Below, in pieces: positions 1 to 5,112 of a DNA stretch of 5,783 nt (positions are counted from its first letter, which is position 1; each line of letters begins with the position of its first letter). The notes beneath the pieces are model-generated. The model was not told the origin of the DNA and made no database searches. It saw nothing but the letters and a program-made list of their open reading frames with translations. The translations under genes were made by a program, and so were the position numbers. The DNA comes from an uncultured Clostridium sp. (GTDB taxonomy: Bacteria > Bacillota > Clostridia > TANB77 > CAG-508), in assembly GCA_900557475.1 (NCBI GenBank), contig USTA01000063.1, positions 1 to 5,783 of the forward strand, read 5' to 3'.

Positions 1-21
1 ACAGTAGCTAGAAAAAAATAA
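1..21 (+). CDS. possible C-terminal tail of an upstream gene (partial)
   Basis: Only frame 1 is open from the left edge. It reads Thr-Val-Ala-Arg-Lys-Lys and stops at TAA 19-21, while the other two + frames hit TAG within the first eleven bases. A basic tail with AGA arginine fits the local coding style, but six codons cannot prove a gene and no family can be named. Confidence 0.25.
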   Translation, partial: TVARKK

Positions 22-54
22 TGCAAAATATGTAACTATAAATATAGAAAAAAA

Positions 55-60
55 TATAAT
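55..60 (+). promoter_or_regulatory. weak candidate -10 element for the first membrane-protein gene
   Basis: A perfect TATAAT hexamer lies here and a second at 71-76. The first would give a leader of about 27 bases before the start at 94. The second would start transcription inside the ribosome binding site and is less likely. No convincing -35 box lies 16-18 bases upstream, and TATAAT occurs by chance in DNA this AT-rich, so this is tentative. Confidence 0.22.
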
Positions 61-93
61 AAAAATTAAATATAATATAAGGAATAAGAATTT

Positions 94-906
94 ATGAGTG
101 AAGAAGTAAAAAAAGAAAAAAATCAAACAAACAAAAGAAAGTTTCAAATATTTGGATATGACATTTGGGATATCCTACAATTTTTTATAGTATATAGCAT
201 TTTAGGATATGTTATAGAAACAATTTTTGGAATGCTTACAAAAGGTGTAGTAGAAAGTAGGCAGAGCATGCTTTATGGACCATTTTGCTTGATATATGGT
301 TTAGGTGCCATTTGCTTAATTTGTATACCAAAGGGGGCAAAAAAGAATAATTGGACATTATTTATAGCTGGATTTATAATTGGCTCAGTAGTTGAATATG
401 TAGTAAGCTGGGCTGGGGAGTGTATATTTAATGTTAAATGGTGGGACTATTCAGGAGCTCCATTTAACATTAATGGAAGAGTATGTTTACTTTTCTCTAT
501 ATTCTGGGGAATACTAACAATTTGCTTAAATAAAGTAATTAAGCCAACTGTTGATAGCGTAATATCAAAAATTCCAACAAAAATATTACATAGAGTAATA
601 ATTATAGTAATTGCATTTATAACAGTGGACTTTTTAGTATCAAGTTTTGCGTTAAAAATGTTTTCAACAAGATTAATTTATAACAATAATTTAGAAGTAG
701 CAGGGCAAGAAGAATATTATGAAGAATATTTAGCATTATATCAAAATAATGAAGGATTAAGAAACTTTTGTGATAAAGTCTTTTCAGATGAAAAGATGTT
801 AAAGACATTTCCAAACTTAAAACTAACATTAAAAGATGGTTCAATACTTTGGGTGAAAGACGTTCTTACAGATATAAAACCATATTATTTTAAAATTTTT
901 GGTTAA
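94..906 (+). CDS. multi-pass membrane protein, putative ABC transporter permease family (CmpB-like, PF06541 type)
   Basis: This is a 270-residue integral membrane protein. Seen: a lysine-rich cytoplasmic N-terminus (1-20), then hydrophobic segments at about 27-48, 61-79, 87-108, 128-149 and 167-188, and a soluble C-terminal part (190-270). Conserved-looking blocks are YVIETIF (39-45), YGPFCLIYG (61-69), EYVVSWAGE (101-109), KWWDYS (115-120) and NINGRVCL (125-132). From memory these match the family annotated as 'putative ABC-transporter type IV' or ABC_trans_CmpB, common in Clostridia. The transporter label is weak, because no ATPase or binding protein is adjacent and the substrate is unknown. 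The ATG at 94 follows AAGGAA (79-84) with nine bases of spacing. The stop is 43 bases before glmM with no terminator between, so co-transcription with glmM is likely. The family call is fairly secure; the function is not. Confidence 0.8.
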   Translation: MSEEVKKEKNQTNKRKFQIFGYDIWDILQFFIVYSILGYVIETIFGMLTKGVVESRQSMLYGPFCLIYGLGAICLICIPKGAKKNNWTLFIAGFIIGSVVEYVVSWAGECIFNVKWWDYSGAPFNINGRVCLLFSIFWGILTICLNKVIKPTVDSVISKIPTKILHRVIIIVIAFITVDFLVSSFALKMFSTRLIYNNNLEVAGQEEYYEEYLALYQNNEGLRNFCDKVFSDEKMLKTFPNLKLTLKDGSILWVKDVLTDIKPYYFKIFG

Positions 907-910
907 TTAG

Positions 911-949
911 AAAGGAGAGTGTATTAGTGAAAAGCTAATACATTGGGAT
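911..949 (+). promoter_or_regulatory. hairpin-bridged ribosome binding site of glmM
   Basis: The only good ribosome binding site before glmM is AAAGGAG at 911-917, 32 bases from the ATG at 950 and too far for normal initiation. Between them lies a perfect 8-bp inverted repeat, TGTATTAG (920-927) and CTAATACA (935-942), with the 7-base loop TGAAAAG. It extends by one G-U and one A-U pair to 918-944. Folding it out leaves only GGGAT (945-949) between the binding site and the ATG, an effective spacing of 5. The same binding site also sits nine bases before GTG AAA AGC TAA (927-938), a possible three-codon minigene inside the hairpin. There is no T tract, so it is not a terminator. The bridging role is inference. 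Confidence 0.6.
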
Positions 950-1606
950 ATGAAATATTTTGGAACTGATGGAATTAGAAGAATTGCGAATACAGAGCTA
1001 ACACCAGAGCTAGTGTACAAAGTAGCAAAAGCTGGTGCATATGTTTTAGCAAAACATTCAAATCACACACCGACAATATTAATTGGAAGAGATACAAGAA
1101 TTTCTGGAACACTTATAGAGAGTGCTATGACAGCAGGATTCTTAAGTTATGGTGCAAATGTATTAGAGGTAGGAGTAATCCCTACACCAGGAATAGCATA
1201 TTTAACAAAAAAATTAAAAGCAGATGCAAGTGTTGTAATTTCAGCATCACATAATACTTATGAGTTTAATGGAATAAAATATTTTAGTAATAAAGGAATG
1301 AAAATACCAGATAGCTTAGAAGAAGAAATTGAAGCAGTATTAGATTCAGACAAAATAGAAACTCTAAGTGCAAAAGGTAACAAAATAGGAGTAGCAGAAA
1401 ATAGAGAAGATTTATTAGACGAATATTTATATTTCTTTAGAAAAAACTTTGAAGATGAATTTGAAGCCTTTGATAAAGAGAATTTAGTAGTTGCAATCGA
1501 TACTGCAAATGGGGCTACATCTGTAATTGCAGACAAAGTATATACAGCTCTTCGGAATAAAGCATTATATTATAAACAATACTCCAAATGGAACAAATAT
1601 AAATGA
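950..1606 (+). CDS. glmM: phosphoglucosamine mutase, N-terminal part (glmM interrupted by a frame change)
   Basis: GlmM interconverts glucosamine-6-phosphate and glucosamine-1-phosphate in the cytosol, using a phosphoserine and Mg2+, on the route to UDP-GlcNAc and peptidoglycan. This frame carries domain I and the first half of domain II of the alpha-D-phosphohexomutase fold. It shows the N-terminal signature KYFGTDGIR (2-10), GRDTRISG (46-53) and the active-site loop ISASHNTYEFNGIK (97-110) with catalytic Ser100. Homology runs to about residue 201 (base 1552). The last 17 residues, rich in Lys and Tyr, are out-of-frame read-through to a TGA-independent stop at 1604-1606 and match nothing. 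Two oddities: Arg11 replaces the glycine usual in the GIRG signature, and Thr103 replaces the proline usual in the SHNP loop. The start is chosen because MKYFGTDGIR is where GlmM proteins normally begin; its ribosome binding site is described separately. Confidence 0.85.
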   Translation: MKYFGTDGIRRIANTELTPELVYKVAKAGAYVLAKHSNHTPTILIGRDTRISGTLIESAMTAGFLSYGANVLEVGVIPTPGIAYLTKKLKADASVVISASHNTYEFNGIKYFSNKGMKIPDSLEEEIEAVLDSDKIETLSAKGNKIGVAENREDLLDEYLYFFRKNFEDEFEAFDKENLVVAIDTANGATSVIADKVYTALRNKALYYKQYSKWNKYK

Positions 1607-2312
1607 GAATTGTGGTTCAACTCATTTAGACATGTTAAAAAAGTTTGTTGTTGCGAATCATTGCGATTTAGGAATTGCATATGATGGTGATGGAGATAGA
1701 TGTTTGGCCGTTGACGAAAAAGGTAATGAAATAGACGGTGATATTATGATGGCAATTATTTCAAACAGAATGAAAAAAGAAAATAGATTAGAGAAGGATA
1801 CGCTTGTTTCAACAGTAATGAGTAATTTAGGAATGAAAAAGTATGCCGAAAATAATGGAATTAACTTAGTTCAAACTAAAGTTGGGGATAGATATGTATT
1901 AGAAAGTATGTTAGAAAACGGATATAAGCTAGGAGGCGAGCAATCTGGACACATAATATTTTTAGACTATAACCCAACAGGGGATGGGATTCTTACATCT
2001 TTAATGCTTTTAAGAGTTATGCTAAGAGAGAAAAAGAAAGCATCAGAACTTGCAAAAGTAATAAAAATATTTCCACAGGTTTTAATAAATGCTAAAGTAA
2101 ATTCAGATAAAAAATATGACTTTGATAAAAATTCAGAAATACAAAATAGTATAAAAGAATTAGAAGCAGAATTTAAAGATTCTGGTAGAGTTTTAATTAG
2201 AGCATCTGGAACAGAACCACTTGTTAGAGTAATGATTGAAGGCGAAAATCAAGAGTATATAACAGAAAAAGCAAAAGATTTAGCTAAATTAATAGAAGAC
2301 AAATTAGCGTAA
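1527..2312 (+). CDS. glmM: phosphoglucosamine mutase, C-terminal part (glmM continuation in the +1 frame)
   Basis: Homology to GlmM resumes at GGA 1554 with GIKHYIINN, then NGTNINENCGSTH, and continues to the stop at 2310-2312. In the rejoined 453-residue protein, close to the usual 445-450, this part has the metal-binding loop DGDGDR (245-250), the sugar-specificity motif GGEQSGH (about 328-334) and the phosphate-binding loop RASGTEP (417-423). It therefore carries the end of domain II and domains III and IV. The open frame formally begins at TTG 1527, but the first residues (MQTKYIQLF) are out-of-frame reading of domain II. No ribosome binding site precedes that TTG or the next ATG codons, so independent translation is unlikely. 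It needs either ribosomal frameshifting or correction of the sequence to be expressed. With all motifs intact, this is not an old pseudogene. Confidence 0.85.
   Translation: MQTKYIQLFGIKHYIINNTPNGTNINENCGSTHLDMLKKFVVANHCDLGIAYDGDGDRCLAVDEKGNEIDGDIMMAIISNRMKKENRLEKDTLVSTVMSNLGMKKYAENNGINLVQTKVGDRYVLESMLENGYKLGGEQSGHIIFLDYNPTGDGILTSLMLLRVMLREKKKASELAKVIKIFPQVLINAKVNSDKKYDFDKNSEIQNSIKELEAEFKDSGRVLIRASGTEPLVRVMIEGENQEYITEKAKDLAKLIEDKLA
1547..1556 (+). other. glmM: frame-change point inside glmM
   Basis: The bases read GCT CTT CGG AAT in the upstream frame. Family homology wants Ala-Leu-Gly-Ile, which is obtained by skipping one base: GCT CTT (C) GGA ATA. One extra C, at 1553 or equivalently at 1550, accounts for the whole disruption. 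The site is not a homopolymer. CGG is found in frame nowhere else in the recognised genes of this window. Possible explanations are a sequencing or assembly error, a genuine recent mutation, or +1 ribosomal frameshifting at CTT with a slow CGG in the A site. Confidence 0.85.
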
Positions 2313-2345
2313 TAAAATTGTAACATAAAATTAATATAAAATATA

Positions 2346-2374
2346 TTGAAAAACAATTAAAGATGGTATATTAT
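2346..2374 (+). promoter_or_regulatory. sigma-A-type promoter for the 135-residue membrane protein
   Basis: TTGAAA (2346-2351) and TATTAT (2369-2374) are separated by exactly 17 bases. An overlapping extended -10 reading, TGG-TATATT (2364-2372), also exists. Transcription would begin near 2381, about 26 bases before the ATG. No terminator hairpin is visible between the glmM stop and this point, so read-through from glmM may also contribute. Confidence 0.5.
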
Positions 2375-2406
2375 TAAATAAATTAAAACAAAGGAGGAAA
2401 AGAGCT

Positions 2407-2814
2407 ATGCCAATAATTAATTTTACAAATCCACTATATGTTGTAGTAGCACTTGTATTAGTTCTTTTATGTGCATTTTTAGCTAATCAATACAAAAAAA
2501 ATACAATACCATGTATAGTATTATTAGTATTTTTAGCAATATTAGTAGGTCATACAATAGAACTTGCAACATTAGTAGATACTGCTAATATCCCAAGCTT
2601 TGCTGTATCAATAGCTGTTGATGAAATATTTATATTTGCATCATTCTTAATGTTCTTATGGTTAGATAGAATACAAATAGACGTTAATGCTAAAGCAAAA
2701 GCAAGCAAAAAATCAGGAAACAACTCTAAATCAAGCAAAAAAGATGTAAAAGAAGCAAAAGAAGAAAAAGTTATTGAAAAAGACGGTTTAGATGTTCTTT
2801 GGAAAAAAGTATAG
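2407..2814 (+). CDS. small three-helix membrane protein with lysine-rich tail, function unknown
   Basis: I do not recognise this 135-residue protein. Seen: three hydrophobic helices at about 10-27, 34-53 and 65-86. A positively charged loop, YKKN, separates the first two. The 50-residue hydrophilic tail (87-135) is dense in Lys, Ser and Glu, and ends in a short motif with the aromatic-aliphatic run LDVLW. By the positive-inside rule the N-terminus should be outside, and the first loop and the tail in the cytosol. The Lys/Ala/Ser part of the tail is low-complexity and probably disordered. Glu52 (helix 2) and Asp72-Glu73 (helix 3) are acidic residues in or beside the membrane and are candidates for function. 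The ATG follows AAAGGAGG (2390-2397) with nine bases of spacing. It has its own promoter and terminator, so it is probably a single-gene transcript, fed partly from glmM. Confidence 0.75.
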   Translation: MPIINFTNPLYVVVALVLVLLCAFLANQYKKNTIPCIVLLVFLAILVGHTIELATLVDTANIPSFAVSIAVDEIFIFASFLMFLWLDRIQIDVNAKAKASKKSGNNSKSSKKDVKEAKEEKVIEKDGLDVLWKKV

Positions 2815-2845
2815 GAAAATTAAATGAAAATTTTCGAAAGTTTTT

Positions 2846-2875
2846 ATCAGCTCTTAAGTAAAGAGCTGATTTTTT
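2846..2875 (+). terminator. strong rho-independent terminator
   Basis: A perfect 10-bp stem, ATCAGCTCTT (2846-2855) with AAGAGCTGAT (2861-2870), has the 5-base loop AAGTA and is followed by a run of T (2870-2875). It lies 32 bases after the stop of the small membrane protein and insulates ldh from upstream transcription. Confidence 0.9.
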
Positions 2876-2876
2876 G

Positions 2877-2885
2877 TGGTATAAT
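2877..2885 (+). promoter_or_regulatory. extended -10 promoter element abutting the terminator
   Basis: TGG-TATAAT is a perfect extended -10 element (TGnTATAAT) beginning one base after the terminator T run. The -35 position falls in the terminator loop and stem and has no TTGACA-like sequence, so any activity would depend on the extended -10. It would give ldh a leader of about 107 bases, in addition to the nearer promoter at 2924-2952. Confidence 0.35.
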
Positions 2886-2923
2886 GAAAAATTGGATAAA
2901 TAGAAAGTAGTTGTTAAAATCTA

Positions 2924-2952
2924 TTGAAAAAAATCCAAGGATGTAATAAAAT
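2924..2952 (+). promoter_or_regulatory. sigma-A-type promoter for ldh
   Basis: TTGAAA (2924-2929) and TAAAAT (2947-2952) are 17 bases apart. Transcription would begin near 2959, about 40 bases before the ldh ATG. A TTGTTAA heptamer (2911-2917), which equals one half of the clostridial Rex operator, lies just upstream, but the second half is absent. Confidence 0.55.
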
Positions 2953-2998
2953 AGAATAGTTAAAATACAAGAAATATTTTTATACAAGGAGGTATATT

Positions 2999-3949
2999 AT
3001 GATTTCAAAAAGAAAAGTAGTTCTAGTAGGAACAGGATTTGTAGGAATGAGCATGGCATATGCTTTAGAATGCCAAGGAGGAATAAATGAATTAGTGCTT
3101 ATAGATGTGCTAAAAGACAAAGCAGAAGGAGAAGCAATGGACTTAGCACATGGTTTAGCATGTGCACCAAGCAGAATAGACATTAAAGCTGGTGAATATG
3201 ATGAATGTAAGGATGCAGCTATATGTGTAATTACAGCAGGACTAAGCCAAAAGCCAGGTCAAACAAGATTAGAACTTGCAAAAACAAATGCAGGAATTGT
3301 AAAAAGCATTACAGAACAAGTAGTAGAGTCAGGATTTAAGGGAATATTTGTAATCGCTTCAAACCCGGTAGACCTAATGACATATGTAGTTCAAAAGACA
3401 TCAGGATTTCCGAAAGAAAGAGTTATTGGTTCAGGAACAGTGTTAGATACAGCAAGACTAAGATATTTAATAGGTGATAAATTAAAAATTTCTCCTAAAA
3501 ATGTTCATGCATATATTATGGGAGAACATGGAGATTCATCATTTGTTCCATGGTCACACAGTTATGTAGGTTGTAAGTCATTAAAAGCAATTTTAAATGA
3601 AAGAAATGAAAAAGAAGAAGTACTAGAAGAAATTTATACAAAAGTTCAACAAGCAGCATATGAAATTATTAATAGGAAAAAAGCTACTTACTATGGTATT
3701 GGATTAGGACTTACAAAAATAGTAAAAGCAATATTAAATGATGAAAAAGAAATTTTAACTGTATCAACATATTTAGATGGCAATTATGGGCATTCTGGAT
3801 TATATATTGGTGTACCAGCTATTTTAGGTAATAAAGGTGTAAATGATATCTTAGACATACCTTTAAGCGAAGAAGAGCAAAAGAAATTTGATTGTAGTTT
3901 TGAAGTTCTAGAAAATATGAAAAAAGAAATTGACAATGAAATATTTTAA
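2999..3949 (+). CDS. ldh: L-lactate dehydrogenase (NAD-dependent, FBP-activated type)
   Basis: This enzyme reduces pyruvate to L-lactate with NADH in the cytosol, regenerating NAD+ during fermentation. Seen in the 316 residues: the dinucleotide-binding motif GTGFVG (11-16); Asp36 at the end of strand 2, for NAD rather than NADP; and the active-site loop QKPGQTR (84-90), where Gln84 marks lactate rather than malate dehydrogenase and Arg90 polarises the substrate. Also present are SNPVD (121-125), DTAR (150-153) with the substrate-binding Arg, and GEHGD (175-179) with catalytic His177. Arg155 and His170 correspond to Arg173 and His188 of the Bacillus stearothermophilus enzyme, the FBP effector site, so allosteric activation by FBP is expected. 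The ATG follows AAGGAGG (2986-2992) with six bases of spacing. The length is normal for the family. No terminator separates it from fba, so read-through into fba is likely. Confidence 0.95.
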   Translation: MISKRKVVLVGTGFVGMSMAYALECQGGINELVLIDVLKDKAEGEAMDLAHGLACAPSRIDIKAGEYDECKDAAICVITAGLSQKPGQTRLELAKTNAGIVKSITEQVVESGFKGIFVIASNPVDLMTYVVQKTSGFPKERVIGSGTVLDTARLRYLIGDKLKISPKNVHAYIMGEHGDSSFVPWSHSYVGCKSLKAILNERNEKEEVLEEIYTKVQQAAYEIINRKKATYYGIGLGLTKIVKAILNDEKEILTVSTYLDGNYGHSGLYIGVPAILGNKGVNDILDIPLSEEEQKKFDCSFEVLENMKKEIDNEIF

Positions 3950-3958
3950 ATGTAAAAT
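3930..3958 (+). promoter_or_regulatory. internal promoter for fba overlapping the end of ldh
   Basis: A perfect TTGACA (3930-3935) lies exactly 17 bases before TAAAAT (3953-3958), matching 11 of 12 consensus bases. The -35 is inside the last ldh codons and the -10 lies just past the ldh stop (3947-3949). Transcription would begin near 3965, about 40 bases before the fba ATG. This is the best promoter match in the window and would let fba be expressed independently of ldh. Confidence 0.6.
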
Positions 3959-4005
3959 GAGGTAAGAAAGTATAAATAAATTTGTACTTAGAAGGAGGAA
4001 TTATT

Positions 4006-4941
4006 ATGTCATTAGTAACAACAAAGAATATGTTTGAAAAATCAATTGCAGAAAAATTTGCAGTTGGAGCATTTAACATTAATAATATGGAATTTGTTCA
4101 AGCTATAATGGATGCAGCTGCAAAAGAAAAGGCACCAGTTATACTTCAAACATCAAGTAGTGCAATAAAATATGCAAGAGTGCCATATCTAAAGAAAATG
4201 ATAGAAGCAGGACTTGAAGAACATGATGTAGAAGTAGCACTTCATTTGGACCATGGACCAGATTTTGAAACATGTAAAATGTGTATAGATAATGGATATA
4301 CATCAGTAATGTTTGATGGGTCTAAATACGACTTTGAAAAGAACATAGAACTTACAAAACAAGTAGTAGACTATGCTCATGAACACGGAGTAGTTGTTGA
4401 AGCTGAACTTGGAAAATTAGCAGGAATTGAAGATGATGTAAATGTTTCTGCAAGTGATGCTATGTATACAGACCCAGCTCAAGCTCAAGAATTTGTAGAA
4501 AAAACAGGTTGCGATTCTTTAGCAATAGCAATAGGAACAAGTCATGGAGCATATAAATTTAAAGGAGAAGCAAAACTTCGCTTTGACATATTAGAAAAAG
4601 TAAAAGAATTAATACCAAATATTCCAATAGTATTACATGGAGCATCTACTGTAATTCCAGAATACGTTGAATTATGTAATAAATATGGTGGAGCTATGCC
4701 AGGAGCAAAAGGTGTTCCAGATGAGATGCTTAATGAAGCAAGTAAGAGAGGAGTATCAAAAATAAATGTTGATACAGATTTAAGACTTGCAATGACAGCA
4801 GCAATTAGAAAAGTATTTGCTGAAACTCCAGAACAATTTGACCCAAGAAAATACTTAGGTCCAGGAAGAGATTTAATAGAAGAAACTGTTTGCCATAAAA
4901 TGAAAAATGTTTTTGGATGCAGTGGAAAAGCAAATGTATAA
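4006..4941 (+). CDS. fba: class II fructose-1,6-bisphosphate aldolase
   Basis: This Zn-dependent enzyme reversibly cleaves FBP to dihydroxyacetone phosphate and glyceraldehyde-3-phosphate in glycolysis, in the cytosol. Seen in 311 residues of a TIM-barrel: LHLDHG (79-84) with catalytic Asp82 and zinc ligand His83; SVMFDGS (100-106); VEAELGKLAG (131-140) with Glu134; GTSHGAYKF (177-185) with zinc ligand His180; VLHGAS (209-214) with His211; and the phosphate-site motif NVDTDLR (254-260). The C-terminal PRKYLGPGRD block and the GCSGKA ending favour true fructose-bisphosphate aldolase over the tagatose paralogues (gatY/kbaY). The frame is open from TTG 3982, but the extra eight codons run through the ribosome binding site AAGGAGG (3992-3998). 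The ATG at 4006, seven bases after it, is therefore the start. It sits 56 bases after ldh, with its own promoter as well, and ends in a terminator. Confidence 0.95.
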   Translation: MSLVTTKNMFEKSIAEKFAVGAFNINNMEFVQAIMDAAAKEKAPVILQTSSSAIKYARVPYLKKMIEAGLEEHDVEVALHLDHGPDFETCKMCIDNGYTSVMFDGSKYDFEKNIELTKQVVDYAHEHGVVVEAELGKLAGIEDDVNVSASDAMYTDPAQAQEFVEKTGCDSLAIAIGTSHGAYKFKGEAKLRFDILEKVKELIPNIPIVLHGASTVIPEYVELCNKYGGAMPGAKGVPDEMLNEASKRGVSKINVDTDLRLAMTAAIRKVFAETPEQFDPRKYLGPGRDLIEETVCHKMKNVFGCSGKANV

Positions 4942-4967
4942 TTAATATATAAAAGGAGAACCCTAAG

Positions 4968-4999
4968 TAAAGTGCCTTGTAATAGGTACTTTATTTTTT
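4968..4999 (+). terminator. rho-independent terminator after fba
   Basis: The stem TAAAGTGCCT (4968-4977) pairs with AGGTACTTTA (4984-4993), ten pairs with one G-U. The loop is TGTAAT and six T (4994-4999) follow. It closes the ldh-fba unit. An unattached ribosome-binding-site-like AAAAGGAGAA (4951-4960) lies just before it with no credible gene behind it. Confidence 0.85.
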
Positions 5000-5112
5000 A
5001 CTTATAAAATTTAGGCTAATAAAAATTTAAAAAAATTAAATTAAAAATTCGCATAAAAATTTTTTTATAGTAAATAATAATAATAATTTCACAAAGTTAA
5101 AAAGGAGGAATT
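5000..5112 (+). other. AT-rich leader region of the repeat-protein gene, no clear promoter
   Basis: The fba terminator upstream implies that the next gene needs a promoter here. I cannot identify one: TATAGT (5066-5071) and TAAATA (5071-5076) are possible -10 boxes, and only a poor TTCGCA (5048-5053) could serve the second. The stretch contains an A/T palindrome around 5053-5068, five tandem AAT units (5073-5087) and the ribosome binding site AAAGGAGG (5101-5108). Confidence 0.4.
5073..5087 (+). repeat. five tandem AAT units
   Basis: This is a perfect (AAT)5 trinucleotide run in the region between the fba terminator and the repeat-protein gene. In DNA this AT-rich it may be chance. Unit gain or loss would change leader length or promoter spacing by three bases. 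Confidence 0.6.

Noticed and set aside
617..844. Minus-strand open frame of 75 codons opposite the membrane-protein gene
   Set aside because: It lies wholly inside a well-supported + strand gene, has no ribosome binding site, and has a Leu-rich composition expected from antisense of AT-rich coding DNA.
920..944. Hairpin before glmM as an intrinsic terminator
   Set aside because: There is no T run after the stem, and the stem is AT-rich. It is better explained by its position between the ribosome binding site and the start.
1527..1556. Independent translation of the C-terminal glmM part from TTG 1527
   Set aside because: No ribosome binding site precedes it, and its first residues are an out-of-frame reading of a stretch that encodes conserved GlmM sequence in the other frame.
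950..2312. Stop-codon or arginine-codon reassignment as the cause of the broken glmM
   Set aside because: The break is a change of reading frame, not an in-frame stop. AGG and CGC occur where arginine is expected (Ldh Arg226 and Fba Arg192), so the standard code fits.
2826..2835. GAAAATTTTC palindrome as an operator
   Set aside because: It lies downstream of a stop codon and before a terminator, away from any promoter. A/T palindromes of this size are expected by chance here.
3982..4005. Longer fba start at TTG 3982 adding eight residues
   Set aside because: The added codons are the ribosome binding site itself (AAGGAGG 3992-3998). The ATG at 4006 has ideal spacing and gives the usual N-terminus.
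4972..5007. Eleven-codon GTG open frame after fba
   Set aside because: It overlaps the terminator stem and T run, and its spacing from the nearest ribosome-binding-site-like sequence is too long.
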